DNA of 7,582 nt from Pseudomonadota bacterium (GCA_021791235.1 JAJYXA010000412.1:1-7582); one strand, 5' to 3'. Shown: positions 1-6,701, numbered from the stretch's first letter. A program made the numbers and translations. Notes: generated by a model from the letters alone, not told the origin.

Positions 1-1892
1 GGCACGCTATACAGCGGCGTAGCCTTGTGCCACAGCAGAATGTCCACCCCATACGGATAGCGCTGAATCGCCGAAGGCAGGGTTTCGGTAAACATGTTGG
101 AGCTCAAGGGGAACCACGGCCGCTTAGACGGGTAGGGATTCTGACCGGCGGCCACCTTGGCCTTGTATTCGCTGGTGTCCTCGTAATGGACCTTTTCGCG
201 ATTGATGATCACGCCCTTGGCCAGACCCTCGGCTTCGGGGACGCTCTCGATGTCGTAGAGCCCCTTCTTGACGTTATAGCCGCCACCGCCTGCGGTCAGC
301 CCGCCGGTCCAGTTCATGTTGCCGATCAGGAGATTGAGCAGCAGCACCGCGACGCCGTTGTAGTAGCCGTTGGGATGCTTGACGACGCCGCGGTACATGG
401 TGCTGACGGCCTGCCGGCCGTGGCTGGTGAACTCACGCGCCACCTCCACAATGCGCTGAGGCTCGATCCCGCAGATGGCCGCGTACTCTTCGACGCTGTG
501 TTCCTCGGCCGCTTCGCGCAGCAGGCGGAAAGCCGACTTCACGGCCACCCCGTTGACCGTCCCCGCGTATTCGATCTGCGCCGCTTTCACCGTGCCGGCC
601 TGTGCGGGTTTACCGCTGGCCGCATCGATGACCACGCGGTCATCCTCACCGGTAGCCTTGGGACTACCCAGCCCCGCGTCCTGCGCGCCCAGGAAATGGC
701 GCGCCTGCGGGTGCTGGGGATCGACGATGACCAAATGGCTGGCGTCGGTGTGCGAGAGTTCGCCGGCCGTCACGGCGGCGGCCTGCGTCGGATAGGAGAG
801 GTAAGCCGCGTTGTAGCGGTTGTGGTCGATGATCCAGCGGATCATCGCGAGTGCCAGCGCCCCGTCGGTACCGGGCTTGATCGGCAGCCAGCTGGCGCGG
901 TCGCCGACCACGCCGCCGCGGCTGAGCTTGGGATCGACCACGACATACTTCAGCCCATCGGCCTTGGCGCGCGCTTCGGCAGCGAATTTACCTTGAATCT
1001 GCATCGGGAAATTGGCGTCGCCGGGCTGGGTACCCCAGTAAATGATGAACTTGGCCTCGCGCACGTCCGGCTGGGTCATGTTGATGCCGGAGAAAACGTG
1101 CTGGTGGCCGATATGGTGGCTGAGTTCGCACACATTGACGTGATCGAACACATTGACGCTGCCGAAGGTGTGCGCGAAGCGTTCGACGAAGGTCATGCGC
1201 GTGCCGACCAGGCGCCCGCCCTGAACGACGAAGCCGTTGCTGCGTTTGCCGAGTTCCGGCGCATTGGCGTCCATCAATTCATCGCGCTTGGCGTAAAGGT
1301 CGCGAAAGCCGAGCACATCGAGACCCATGCTCATGGCGTCGCCGGTGTCGGCGAAGATCTTGCCGCCTTCGCTGACGTCCGCGATCAGCGTCTCCCAGCT
1401 GATCGGTTTCCATTGGCCGCTGCCGCGTGGCCCCACGCGCTTGAGGGGCACCATCACTCGGTAGGGATCGTAGGCGGTCTGGATGCCGGAGTTGCCCCGC
1501 GCGCAGACCGTGCCCGGGTGCCGCGCGGTGTCGATCAGCGGCGTCGTGCAGGAGGTGTACTCGCTCAGCGTGTTGGGGTGATAGGGGTTGCCGATGATGC
1601 GCTGAACGCGCCCGGTCTTGCGGTCGATCTTGACGCGCAAACCGCATTCGCTGTGGCACTGCAGGTCCACCGTATGGTGCAGGGTCCATTGCGGATTGGC
1701 CGTGAGTGCGTCGGTTTTCGGGTTGCGCAGCCATTCCGGGGTGTTGGCGTTGCCGTAGATCGGGTGCAGCGCCTTGCGTCCCCTGTTGGTGAAGGGCACC
1801 AGATCGACCAGCCGCTTGGAAAAACCGAGCGTGCCCGCACCCAAGCCGGCAACGGCGCTCAGAGTGAGAAAGCCTCGACGTGAGATGTCCAT
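1..1892 (-). CDS. ttrA: Molybdopterin oxidoreductase large subunit, tetrathionate reductase TtrA-like (partial, C-terminus off left edge)
   Basis: Catalytic molybdopterin-guanine-dinucleotide subunit of a periplasmic respiratory complex. It is expected to reduce tetrathionate or a related sulfur (or metalloid) oxyanion with electrons passed from the Fe-S subunit and quinol-reactive membrane anchor. The frame is open from ATG 1892 to the window edge (~630 residues, no internal stop); TtrA proteins are about 1,000 residues, so roughly a third is missing. Residues 1-25 form a Tat signal (ISRRGFLTL). The N-terminal Fe-S site reads D76-x2-C79-x3-C83 ... C130, with Asp replacing the usual first Cys. 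C255 (NVCELSHH) is the likely Mo ligand. Stretches such as LKRVGPRGSGQWKPISWETL, MIRWIIDHNRYNAAYL, DASHLVI and EYKAKVAAGQNPYPSK resemble Salmonella TtrA as I recall it. Start: AAAGG lies 8 nt upstream, and the preceding gene stops 4 bp before. A thiosulfate/polysulfide or arsenic-related activity cannot be excluded. Family confidence is high, substrate confidence moderate. Confidence 0.82.
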   Translation of the reverse strand, partial: MDISRRGFLTLSAVAGLGAGTLGFSKRLVDLVPFTNRGRKALHPIYGNANTPEWLRNPKTDALTANPQWTLHHTVDLQCHSECGLRVKIDRKTGRVQRIIGNPYHPNTLSEYTSCTTPLIDTARHPGTVCARGNSGIQTAYDPYRVMVPLKRVGPRGSGQWKPISWETLIADVSEGGKIFADTGDAMSMGLDVLGFRDLYAKRDELMDANAPELGKRSNGFVVQGGRLVGTRMTFVERFAHTFGSVNVFDHVNVCELSHHIGHQHVFSGINMTQPDVREAKFIIYWGTQPGDANFPMQIQGKFAAEARAKADGLKYVVVDPKLSRGGVVGDRASWLPIKPGTDGALALAMIRWIIDHNRYNAAYLSYPTQAAAVTAGELSHTDASHLVIVDPQHPQARHFLGAQDAGLGSPKATGEDDRVVIDAASGKPAQAGTVKAAQIEYAGTVNGVAVKSAFRLLREAAEEHSVEEYAAICGIEPQRIVEVAREFTSHGRQAVSTMYRGVVKHPNGYYNGVAVLLLNLLIGNMNWTGGLTAGGGGYNVKKGLYDIESVPEAEGLAKGVIINREKVHYEDTSEYKAKVAAGQNPYPSKRPWFPLSSNMFTETLPSAIQRYPYGVDILLWHKATPLYSV

Positions 1893-1896
1893 GGCA

Positions 1897-3093
1897 TCAA
1901 CCTTTATTGGCAACTGAGGAAGGGGTGGCTTGAGCCTCATCGCGAGGCACTGCGGCCAGCAATGCGGCCAGGATGCCCAGCGTCAACAATGCGCTCACGC
2001 CGCTGTACCAGAGCGCCTCGAAATTCAAGTGAAAGTTCAGGTAGCCGGCGCCGCTGCGATTGATGGCTTCGCCGCCGAGGAGGATGCCGATGCGGGTCGA
2101 ATAACTTCCCCACACGGCACCCGCGCAGGCCAGCGCCTGGGCTACCGGGCTGCGACCGCTCGGCGTGATCAACAGCAGGATGGGTGCGAGCAGGCCGATG
2201 GCGGTCCAGTTCCAGAAAATTTCCGCCGCGTACGGCCCCATGAACAGGTTGGCGGCACGCCCTTCCTCGATGGTGCCGAAGCGGCCGATCCACCACATCC
2301 AGCCGTACCAGACCACGGTACAGACGGCCAGGGCGATCACCGCCGTCCAGCGGTTGTTCTGCGGCGCGGCGACCCAACGAGCGGTCACCAGCCAGGCCAG
2401 CGCGGGCACGACGACGAGTTCCAACAGGGCTGCCACGCCGACGGCGCTGGCCAGGAAAAGCATGGCCTGAGCTGGGGAGTTCCATAACGGAACGCCGTGT
2501 TCGTTCATCAGGAACAGCGCCGAATACATCGGAGCGAACAAGCCCAGGAACATCATCGCAGCCAACACGATGCGCGTCCGAGCCGGACTGTCGAACAGGC
2601 TGTAATGGCGGCTACCGAAGCTGAAGATGTCGGCCAGCTTGCGCCACGCTCCGGGCAGGCGTCCGATCTTGTCGTCCAGGCGTTGCCTCGGGATGGACTG
2701 GAAGCTCAGCCACCAAGCCAGCACCAGAAATATCGGCAGCAGGATGATGCCGTACTTGATGATCGCCGTATCCCAGTTGTACCAGCCGAGGTAGTAGCCG
2801 TAGATCAGATGCCCCGGCTGTTCCACCTCGGCCAGCACATTGACGAAGCCGCCCACGATCAAGGCTGCGATCAACGGCATGGTGAAGCGGTGTTCGACGG
2901 CATCGAATTGCCCGCGCCGGACATTGATCCAGGCATTGATCGCCCACAGCAGCGCCAGCCCGCCGGCGACGCCCAGTGCCCAGGAGTAGTTGGCGAACAG
3001 GATCGAGAAGGGCCGGTCGTGCGCGACGTTGAACAACTCGTTGAGGTGCCGCAGGGGCAATACCAATTGCGGCGTGGTCAGGGGATTAGACAT
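1897..3093 (-). CDS. ttrC: NrfD/PsrC-family membrane anchor subunit, TtrC-like quinol dehydrogenase
   Basis: Integral membrane subunit (398 aa) expected to exchange electrons with the quinone pool and pass them to the Fe-S subunit. About nine hydrophobic segments are visible, at roughly residues 33-55, 70-90, 109-131, 173-196, 207-238, 249-270, 288-310, 316-340 and 357-382. This is the NrfD/PsrC layout, with no haem-binding CxxCH motif. A soluble loop (~132-172) separates segments 3 and 4. The length is somewhat above what I recall for enterobacterial TtrC (~340 aa), mostly because of that loop and the N-terminus. The start overlaps the end of the upstream Fe-S gene by 8 bp, with a strong AAGGAGG six bases ahead, so translational coupling is likely. 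NrfD anchors also occur in polysulfide, thiosulfate, arsenate and nitrite reductases; the TtrC assignment rests on the B-C-A gene order and the TtrA-like neighbour. Confidence 0.82.
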   Translation of the reverse strand: MSNPLTTPQLVLPLRHLNELFNVAHDRPFSILFANYSWALGVAGGLALLWAINAWINVRRGQFDAVEHRFTMPLIAALIVGGFVNVLAEVEQPGHLIYGYYLGWYNWDTAIIKYGIILLPIFLVLAWWLSFQSIPRQRLDDKIGRLPGAWRKLADIFSFGSRHYSLFDSPARTRIVLAAMMFLGLFAPMYSALFLMNEHGVPLWNSPAQAMLFLASAVGVAALLELVVVPALAWLVTARWVAAPQNNRWTAVIALAVCTVVWYGWMWWIGRFGTIEEGRAANLFMGPYAAEIFWNWTAIGLLAPILLLITPSGRSPVAQALACAGAVWGSYSTRIGILLGGEAINRSGAGYLNFHLNFEALWYSGVSALLTLGILAALLAAVPRDEAQATPSSVANKG

Positions 3094-4036
3094 GGCTGGC
3101 CTCCTTGCTGGTAGCGATATCCCAGTCGCCCTGATCGCGGCCCATGTCTTTTTGCTCCACGGACCAGAGGGTCGGGTTGCCAGGCAGGTTGTTCTGCAGT
3201 TCCGTCGTCAGGCCGATGTAAAACACTCTCGGCTCGTTGCCTGTGCCAGGCTTGAGCTGTTGAATGGCCTCGCTCAGCACTTGTTTGGTCATGGGATCGT
3301 TCCGGTCGTTGAGATCACCGAACTGGCGGGCGCCCCCCACGCAGGTCTCGACGCAGGCCGGCAGCAGGCCCTGGTCGACGCGCTGGGCGCAGAAGGTGCA
3401 TTTGTCGGCAGTCTCGGTGACGGGATTGATGAAGCGCGCGTCGTAGGGACAGGCGTTGACACAGGCGCCGCAGCCCCAGCACAGATCGTTGTCGATCTCG
3501 ACGACACCGTCCTGGCGTTGCCACGTCGCACCCGCAGGACAGACCTCGATGCACGAGGGCCGCTCGCAGTGGTTACACAGCCGTGGCAGGAAAGCGCGCT
3601 TGGTGTCCGGGAAGGTGCCCAGTTCCACGTCGGGTACCCAGGTGCGGAATACGCCCACGGGAATGTTGTTTTCGAACTTGCACGCCGTCGTACAGGACTG
3701 ACAGCCGATGCATTTGCGCAGATCGATCAGCATGCTCCAGCGCTTGCCGGCAAATCCGGTCTTGGCCAGATCGCCGTCCTTGGCGGTGTAGGCATACACC
3801 GAACGATCCTGCCCCACCTCATAGTCGGTCCCAGCAGGCGTCAAGGATGTCGGCAGCGCGCCGAAGGCATTGTTCCCATCGTTTGGCGCGGGAGCCGGCT
3901 GTGCCTGCGCCGATCCAGCCCCCGCAAGCACTGAAGCAGCCGTGGTTGCCACCGCGGTCGCTGTGCCCAGGGCGGCGCCGAGAAAATATCGGCGGCCAGT
4001 CCTCAAGCTGTCTCCCGGTTTGTCGTGTTCGTTCAT
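3086..4036 (-). CDS. ttrB: Tat-exported 4Fe-4S ferredoxin-type electron transfer subunit, TtrB-like
   Basis: Electron-transfer subunit (316 aa) linking the membrane anchor to the Mo subunit. It has a Tat signal (TGRRYFLGA at residues 13-21, then an Ala-rich hydrophobic stretch and probable AQA cleavage near residue 45). Sixteen cysteines form four cluster motifs: C109-x2-C112-x2-C115-x3-C119, C154-x2-C157-x4-C162-x3-C166, C186-x2-C189-x2-C192-x3-C196 and C213-x2-C216-x11-C228-x3-C232. This is the standard DmsB/PsrB/TtrB four-cubane pattern and is complete. An in-frame GTG three bases upstream (4039) would lie only 3 nt from the GGAGG at 4043-4047, whereas ATG 4036 lies 6 nt away, so ATG is preferred. 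It is the first gene of the operon, about 94 nt downstream of the predicted sigma-54 start site. The spacer between the signal and first cluster (residues 46-98) is long, and the C-terminus extends ~80 residues past the last cluster. Homologous subunits serve many CISM enzymes, so the substrate cannot be read from this gene. Confidence 0.87.
   Translation of the reverse strand: MNEHDKPGDSLRTGRRYFLGAALGTATAVATTAASVLAGAGSAQAQPAPAPNDGNNAFGALPTSLTPAGTDYEVGQDRSVYAYTAKDGDLAKTGFAGKRWSMLIDLRKCIGCQSCTTACKFENNIPVGVFRTWVPDVELGTFPDTKRAFLPRLCNHCERPSCIEVCPAGATWQRQDGVVEIDNDLCWGCGACVNACPYDARFINPVTETADKCTFCAQRVDQGLLPACVETCVGGARQFGDLNDRNDPMTKQVLSEAIQQLKPGTGNEPRVFYIGLTTELQNNLPGNPTLWSVEQKDMGRDQGDWDIATSKEASHV
3100..3106 (-). 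promoter_or_regulatory. Strong Shine-Dalgarno for the ttrC-like gene
   Basis: AAGGAGG on the minus strand sits six bases before the ATG at 3093, inside the last codons of the upstream Fe-S gene. It fixes the start of the membrane subunit despite the 8-bp gene overlap and supports coupled, near-stoichiometric synthesis of the two subunits. Confidence 0.8.
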
Positions 4037-4042
4037 CACTAT

Positions 4043-4047
4043 CCTCC
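4043..4047 (-). promoter_or_regulatory. Shine-Dalgarno deciding the ttrB-like start
   Basis: GGAGG on the minus strand is 6 nt from ATG 4036 but only 3 nt from the alternative GTG 4039, which favours the ATG. A short CTCC-AAC-GGAG inverted repeat could in principle pair part of this site, but the four-base stem is too weak to claim control. Confidence 0.65.
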
Positions 4048-4140
4048 GTTGGAGTCCTCATAATCTGCCTTGACTGCGGCGTCGAGATTTCTTGGAAAGC
4101 CCACCTGGTCAATCCGAAATTAACGGCTTGCCATACCGGC

Positions 4141-4156
4141 AGCAAAGACCGGGCCA
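4141..4156 (-). promoter_or_regulatory. Sigma-54 (-24/-12) promoter driving the ttrBCA-like operon
   Basis: The minus strand reads TGGCCCG-GTCT-TTGCT against the consensus TGGCACG-N4-TTGCW: a single mismatch, with the invariant GG and GC ten bases apart. Transcription would start near 4130, leaving a leader of about 94 nt before ATG 4036. A sigma-54 activator is encoded in the divergent unit and candidate enhancer palindromes lie 110-220 bp upstream of the start site, the usual distance. The match is seen in the sequence; activity is inferred. Confidence 0.72.
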
Positions 4157-4163
4157 ATCCCGG

Positions 4164-4176
4164 CAACACGCGGATT
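4164..4176 (-). promoter_or_regulatory. Possible IHF-binding site between promoter and enhancer
   Basis: The minus strand reads AATCCG-CGTG-TTG, one mismatch from WATCAR-N4-TTR. An A/T-rich tract (4173-4191) lies on the side where IHF sites often have one. Its position between the -24 element and the palindromes fits DNA bending at sigma-54 promoters. The consensus is loose, so this is tentative. Confidence 0.3.
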
Positions 4177-4190
4177 AAAAGAAGAAAAAT

Positions 4191-4206
4191 AGGCACGATT
4201 GATGCA
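4191..4206 (+). promoter_or_regulatory. Sigma-54-like promoter facing the sensor operon
   Basis: AGGCACG-ATTG-ATGCA keeps the GG and GC dinucleotides exactly ten bases apart and the full GGCACG block. It departs from consensus at the first base and at one T of TTGC. A start near 4217 would give a leader of about 150 nt before ATG 4369, with all three palindromes inside it. It could provide autoregulation of the sensor genes, or be a chance match; no convincing sigma-70 promoter was seen for this operon. Confidence 0.4.
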
Positions 4207-4241
4207 CTTGACTCTATGTGGCGGGGCAAATGCGGAAAATC

Positions 4242-4257
4242 GTTACCATAAAGTAGC
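4242..4257. promoter_or_regulatory. Palindrome copy 1, candidate enhancer site for the sigma-54 activator
   Basis: GTTACC-ATAA-AGTAGC, an imperfect copy of the 16-bp inverted repeat GYTACC-N4-RGTARC. It is the copy nearest the ttrB promoter, centred about 120 bp upstream of the predicted start. Confidence 0.55.
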
Positions 4258-4282
4258 TATTGCAATGGATATGTTCATAATC

Positions 4283-4298
4283 GCTACCGTCAGGTAAC
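4283..4298. promoter_or_regulatory. Palindrome copy 2, candidate enhancer site
   Basis: GCTACC-GTCA-GGTAAC, one base short of a perfect inverted repeat. Its centre is 41 bp from copy 1, close to four helical turns, so proteins bound at both would lie on the same DNA face. Confidence 0.6.
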
Positions 4299-4334
4299 AC
4301 TGATTCGCTATCAACGCCGATATCTTGATAAGCC

Positions 4335-4350
4335 GCTACCGATCGGTAGC
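4335..4350. promoter_or_regulatory. Palindrome copy 3 (perfect), candidate enhancer or operator site
   Basis: GCTACC-GATC-GGTAGC is a perfect palindrome and extends by C and G to 18 bp (4334-4351). Its centre is 52 bp from copy 2, about five helical turns. It ends 18 bp before ATG 4369 of the binding-protein gene, so occupancy might also repress that gene. Confidence 0.65.
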
Positions 4351-4368
4351 GATCGATGGGGATGCACC

Positions 4369-5217
4369 ATGACGACACGCCGACTGTTCCTGGGCGCTTG
4401 CGCCGGTCTCGCGCTCGCTCCGACTCTCGCCGCACTGCCCAGGCGCCCCGTACGCGTGGGTCTGACGCCGATCTTTCTGGGCAATCAGCACGGCTTGCTG
4501 GCCGACTGGCGCGCCTATATGGAAGCCAAGCTGCAGCAGCCCGTCGTGTTCGTGCAGCGAAACAGTTATCGCGAGACCATGGATTTGCTGCGCCTGGAGC
4601 AGATCGACTTCGCCTGGATCTGCGACTACCCCTTCGTCTACCTGCGCAAGCAGGTGCGCCTGCTCGCCGTTCCCCTGTTCAAAGGCCGCCCTTATTACCG
4701 CGCCTACTTTATCGTTCCGGCCGGGAGGCGCGATGTCACCAGCCTGCTCGATCTCAGGAACGAGATCTTCGCCTATGCCGATCCCTATTCAAATACCGGC
4801 TACCTGACGCCGCGCTATCAACTGCGCCAGTTGGGCGAAGACCCCGGTAAATTTTTCAAACGCACCTTCTTCACCTATTCCCACCTCAGCCTGATCGAAG
4901 CGGTGGCCGACGGCCTCACCGATGGCGGTTCGGTGGACAGCTACGTCTGGGACGCCCTGAGCAAGATCAGGGGGGATATTACCGGCCGCACCCGGATCGT
5001 CAGCCAGTCGCCGGAGTATGGCTTCCCGCCCTTCGTCGCGAACCATGCCGTGTCCGCGGGGAGCTTCCAAGCCATGCAGAAAATGCTGCTGACCATGGCC
5101 GACGACGGCGCGGGCAAGGTTTTGCTCGAGCGCCTCGATTTCGACGGCTTCGTCGTCGGCGACGCCAGGAACTACGAGCTGGTCGCTCGGATGATGCGCG
5201 AATTCGGCGAAGAATAG
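4369..5217 (+). CDS. PhnD-like periplasmic oxyanion-binding protein, AioX/ArxX/TtrS-sensor type
   Basis: Predicted periplasmic ligand-binding protein (282 aa) of the PhnD-like family (phosphate/phosphonate-type substrate-binding fold). The N-terminus TTRRLFLGACAGLALAPTLA is a Tat-type signal. The mature protein begins around residue 22 with the family-typical VRVGLTPIFLGNQ. Further family features are the QIDFAWICDYPFV segment (76-90), which carries the only cysteine of the mature protein (C85), and DPYSNTGYLTPRYQL. No permease or ATPase gene lies nearby; a histidine kinase follows 10 bp downstream, so a sensory rather than transport role is likely, as in AioX/ArxX, which present arsenite to a kinase, or the PhnD-like part of TtrS, which senses tetrathionate. 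The ligand is not readable from sequence. Start: GGGG at 4358-4361 is seven bases before ATG 4369, a modest ribosome site. LGAC looks like a lipobox, but the hydrophobic stretch before it is too short. Confidence 0.78.
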   Translation: MTTRRLFLGACAGLALAPTLAALPRRPVRVGLTPIFLGNQHGLLADWRAYMEAKLQQPVVFVQRNSYRETMDLLRLEQIDFAWICDYPFVYLRKQVRLLAVPLFKGRPYYRAYFIVPAGRRDVTSLLDLRNEIFAYADPYSNTGYLTPRYQLRQLGEDPGKFFKRTFFTYSHLSLIEAVADGLTDGGSVDSYVWDALSKIRGDITGRTRIVSQSPEYGFPPFVANHAVSAGSFQAMQKMLLTMADDGAGKVLLERLDFDGFVVGDARNYELVARMMREFGEE

Positions 5218-5227
5218 CAGGCGCAAA

Positions 5228-6691
5228 ATGCCGCTGCGCAGCCTGTTCAACCTGAGCTTTCGCTACAAGATTCCCTTGTGGGGAAGCGCCCTGATCGTCA
5301 CCACCGCGGTCATCACCTCGACCGCTCTGTTCATCCATAGCTACGACGACGTCAAGCGCGACATGCTGCGCAATGCCACGAGTCAGGGCCAGATCCTGGC
5401 CAAGACGCTGGTCCCGGTACTGCTCCAGGATCATGTGTGGCAAGCCTATGAAATCATCAACGCGCCCTTGCACGGCGCTAGCCGTGAAAACGCCATCCAG
5501 GCCGATACTCTGCTCGTGCTCGATGCACAGCGCCAGGTGTATGTCTCCACGCGTCCGCGGCGTTTGCCCATGCTCGCCGATTTCGCCCGGCGCTCGGGCG
5601 AGTACGCCCTCGTTGCGGCGAGCATAGCAAAGTTGGGGGATGAGACCAGCGTGATCGCGCCGGCGGCCTCAGATTATCTGTACGTCGCCACGCCCATCAT
5701 GGACGAGCAGACGCGCCTGGGCACGCTGATTCAAATATATGCCAAGAAAATCCTCTGGCCGCGCATTATCGCGAGTGCCGGACAGCTGAGCTGGGTGGTT
5801 CTGCTGGTGCTCGCCGTGCTGCTGCCGATCAACTGGTATTGGGGTCAGCGCACGGCGATGCCGCTGCTGCGCCTGACGGAGCGCATGGAGCAACTCGGGC
5901 ACGGCCTTCCCGACGAGTTGCCTGCGAAAATCTACGATTACGAAGACGAACTGGGGCGCTTGTTCCAGGCCTATAACCGGACCCTGCAGCAGTTGCGGGA
6001 GAAGGCGCTGATCGAGGGGGAGATCATCCACTCGGAAAGGCTGGTCGCGATCGGCAGGCTCGCCGCCGGCATCGCGCACGAAATCAACAATCCATTGCTG
6101 GGCATGCTCACCTCGATCAACACCTTGCGTCATCACGGCGCACCGGACGCGCGCACCAGCAAGACGCTGACGCTGCTCGAACGTGGCCTGACCCAGATCA
6201 CGGAGACCGTCGCCGCGCTGCTGGTCGAGGCCAAGGTGAATAGTCGCGACTTCGCGCCGCAGGACATCGACGACGTGCAGACCCTGATTGCACCGCAAGC
6301 CAACAAACGGCGCGTTGCCGTCGCCTGGACGGCGGCGCTGAGCGAGCCTGTTCCCCTGCCTTCCACCCTGGTGCGGCAAGTCATGATCAATCTGATCCTC
6401 AACGCCGTCCAGGCGTCGGAGGAGGGCGGCGACGTCGAAGCCGCCGTTGCGCTGAGCGGATCCGTGCTCCGGTTCGAGGTGGTCAATGGCGGCCGCAGCC
6501 TGAGCGATTCGCAGACCGAGCACCTGTTCGAGCCCTTCACCAACGCCGGCGAAAACGGTCGCGGCCTCGGGCTCTGGGTCTGCTATCAGATCGTCAAGCA
6601 ACTGGGCGGCGCCATCGCCGTCGATAGCGCGATGGCCGCAGGCGCCGGCCGCACCCGATTCGAAGTGACCCTGCCCTTTGCCGCCCGCTAG
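5228..6691 (+). CDS. Membrane sensor histidine kinase (AioS/ArxS-like position)
   Basis: Sensor kinase of 487 aa. Transmembrane helix 1 is at ~17-37, a periplasmic domain at ~38-185, transmembrane helix 2 at ~187-206, and a HAMP-like linker at ~207-255 (RTAMPLLRLTERMEQL). A HisKA dimerisation domain carries the phosphoacceptor H284 in GRLAAGIAHEINNPL, and the ATPase domain has its N-box around N392 (RQVMINLILNAVQA) and a G2 box GRGLGLWV at 444-451. The class resembles NtrB/DctB-type kinases that pair with sigma-54 activators. The G1 box is degenerate (VVNGGRSL at 418-425, where DxGxG is usual), although Asn in place of the Asp occurs in some working kinases. The periplasmic domain has no obvious ligand site of its own and probably docks the upstream binding protein. 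It starts 10 bp after that gene and ends 10 bp before the regulator, so the three are co-transcribed. The ribosome site is weak (AGG eight or so bases upstream). Confidence 0.85.
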   Translation: MPLRSLFNLSFRYKIPLWGSALIVTTAVITSTALFIHSYDDVKRDMLRNATSQGQILAKTLVPVLLQDHVWQAYEIINAPLHGASRENAIQADTLLVLDAQRQVYVSTRPRRLPMLADFARRSGEYALVAASIAKLGDETSVIAPAASDYLYVATPIMDEQTRLGTLIQIYAKKILWPRIIASAGQLSWVVLLVLAVLLPINWYWGQRTAMPLLRLTERMEQLGHGLPDELPAKIYDYEDELGRLFQAYNRTLQQLREKALIEGEIIHSERLVAIGRLAAGIAHEINNPLLGMLTSINTLRHHGAPDARTSKTLTLLERGLTQITETVAALLVEAKVNSRDFAPQDIDDVQTLIAPQANKRRVAVAWTAALSEPVPLPSTLVRQVMINLILNAVQASEEGGDVEAAVALSGSVLRFEVVNGGRSLSDSQTEHLFEPFTNAGENGRGLGLWVCYQIVKQLGGAIAVDSAMAAGAGRTRFEVTLPFAAR

Positions 6692-6701
6692 GAGTATCGC
6701 C

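Noticed and set aside
27..1883. 618-codon open frame on the plus strand opposite the Mo subunit
   Set aside because: It is in the same codon register as the real gene on the other strand, so GC-rich codons rarely give stops. Its product shows low-complexity Gly/Ala/Arg/His content and no recognisable domain, while the minus strand encodes a clear molybdoenzyme.
2990..3934. 314-codon plus-strand frame opposite the Fe-S subunit
   Set aside because: The opposite strand encodes four complete cysteine cluster motifs and a Tat signal; the plus-strand translation has no domain signature and overlaps two real genes.
1..4036. Arsenite oxidase or Arx-type enzyme suggested by the XSR-like regulators
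   Set aside because: Arx operons, as I know them, run A-B-C-D and Aio has a Rieske small subunit. Here the order is B-C-A with a four-cluster Fe-S subunit, and the large-subunit stretches resemble TtrA. Kept only as an alternative for the ligand.
4149..4163. CCGGG-N5-CCCGG hairpin as a terminator
   Set aside because: The stem is only five base pairs with no following T-run on either strand, and it overlaps the sigma-54 -24 element.
4242..4350. Palindromes as a CRISPR or mobile-element terminal repeat
   Set aside because: There are only three short, unequal inverted repeats, with no uniform spacers, no transposase and no target duplication.
4325..4352. Sigma-70 promoter TTGATA-N16-TAGCGA ahead of the binding-protein gene
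   Set aside because: The -10 element is poor and a start there would leave only about ten leader bases before the ATG.
4369..4410. Lipoprotein signal (LGAC) in the binding protein
   Set aside because: The cysteine is residue 11, with only three or so hydrophobic residues before it. A Tat signal ending near residue 21 explains the N-terminus better.
4214..4435. 73-codon minus-strand frame across the divergent region
   Set aside because: It overlaps the palindromes and the start of the binding-protein gene, has no ribosome site that I can see, and its product is not recognisable.
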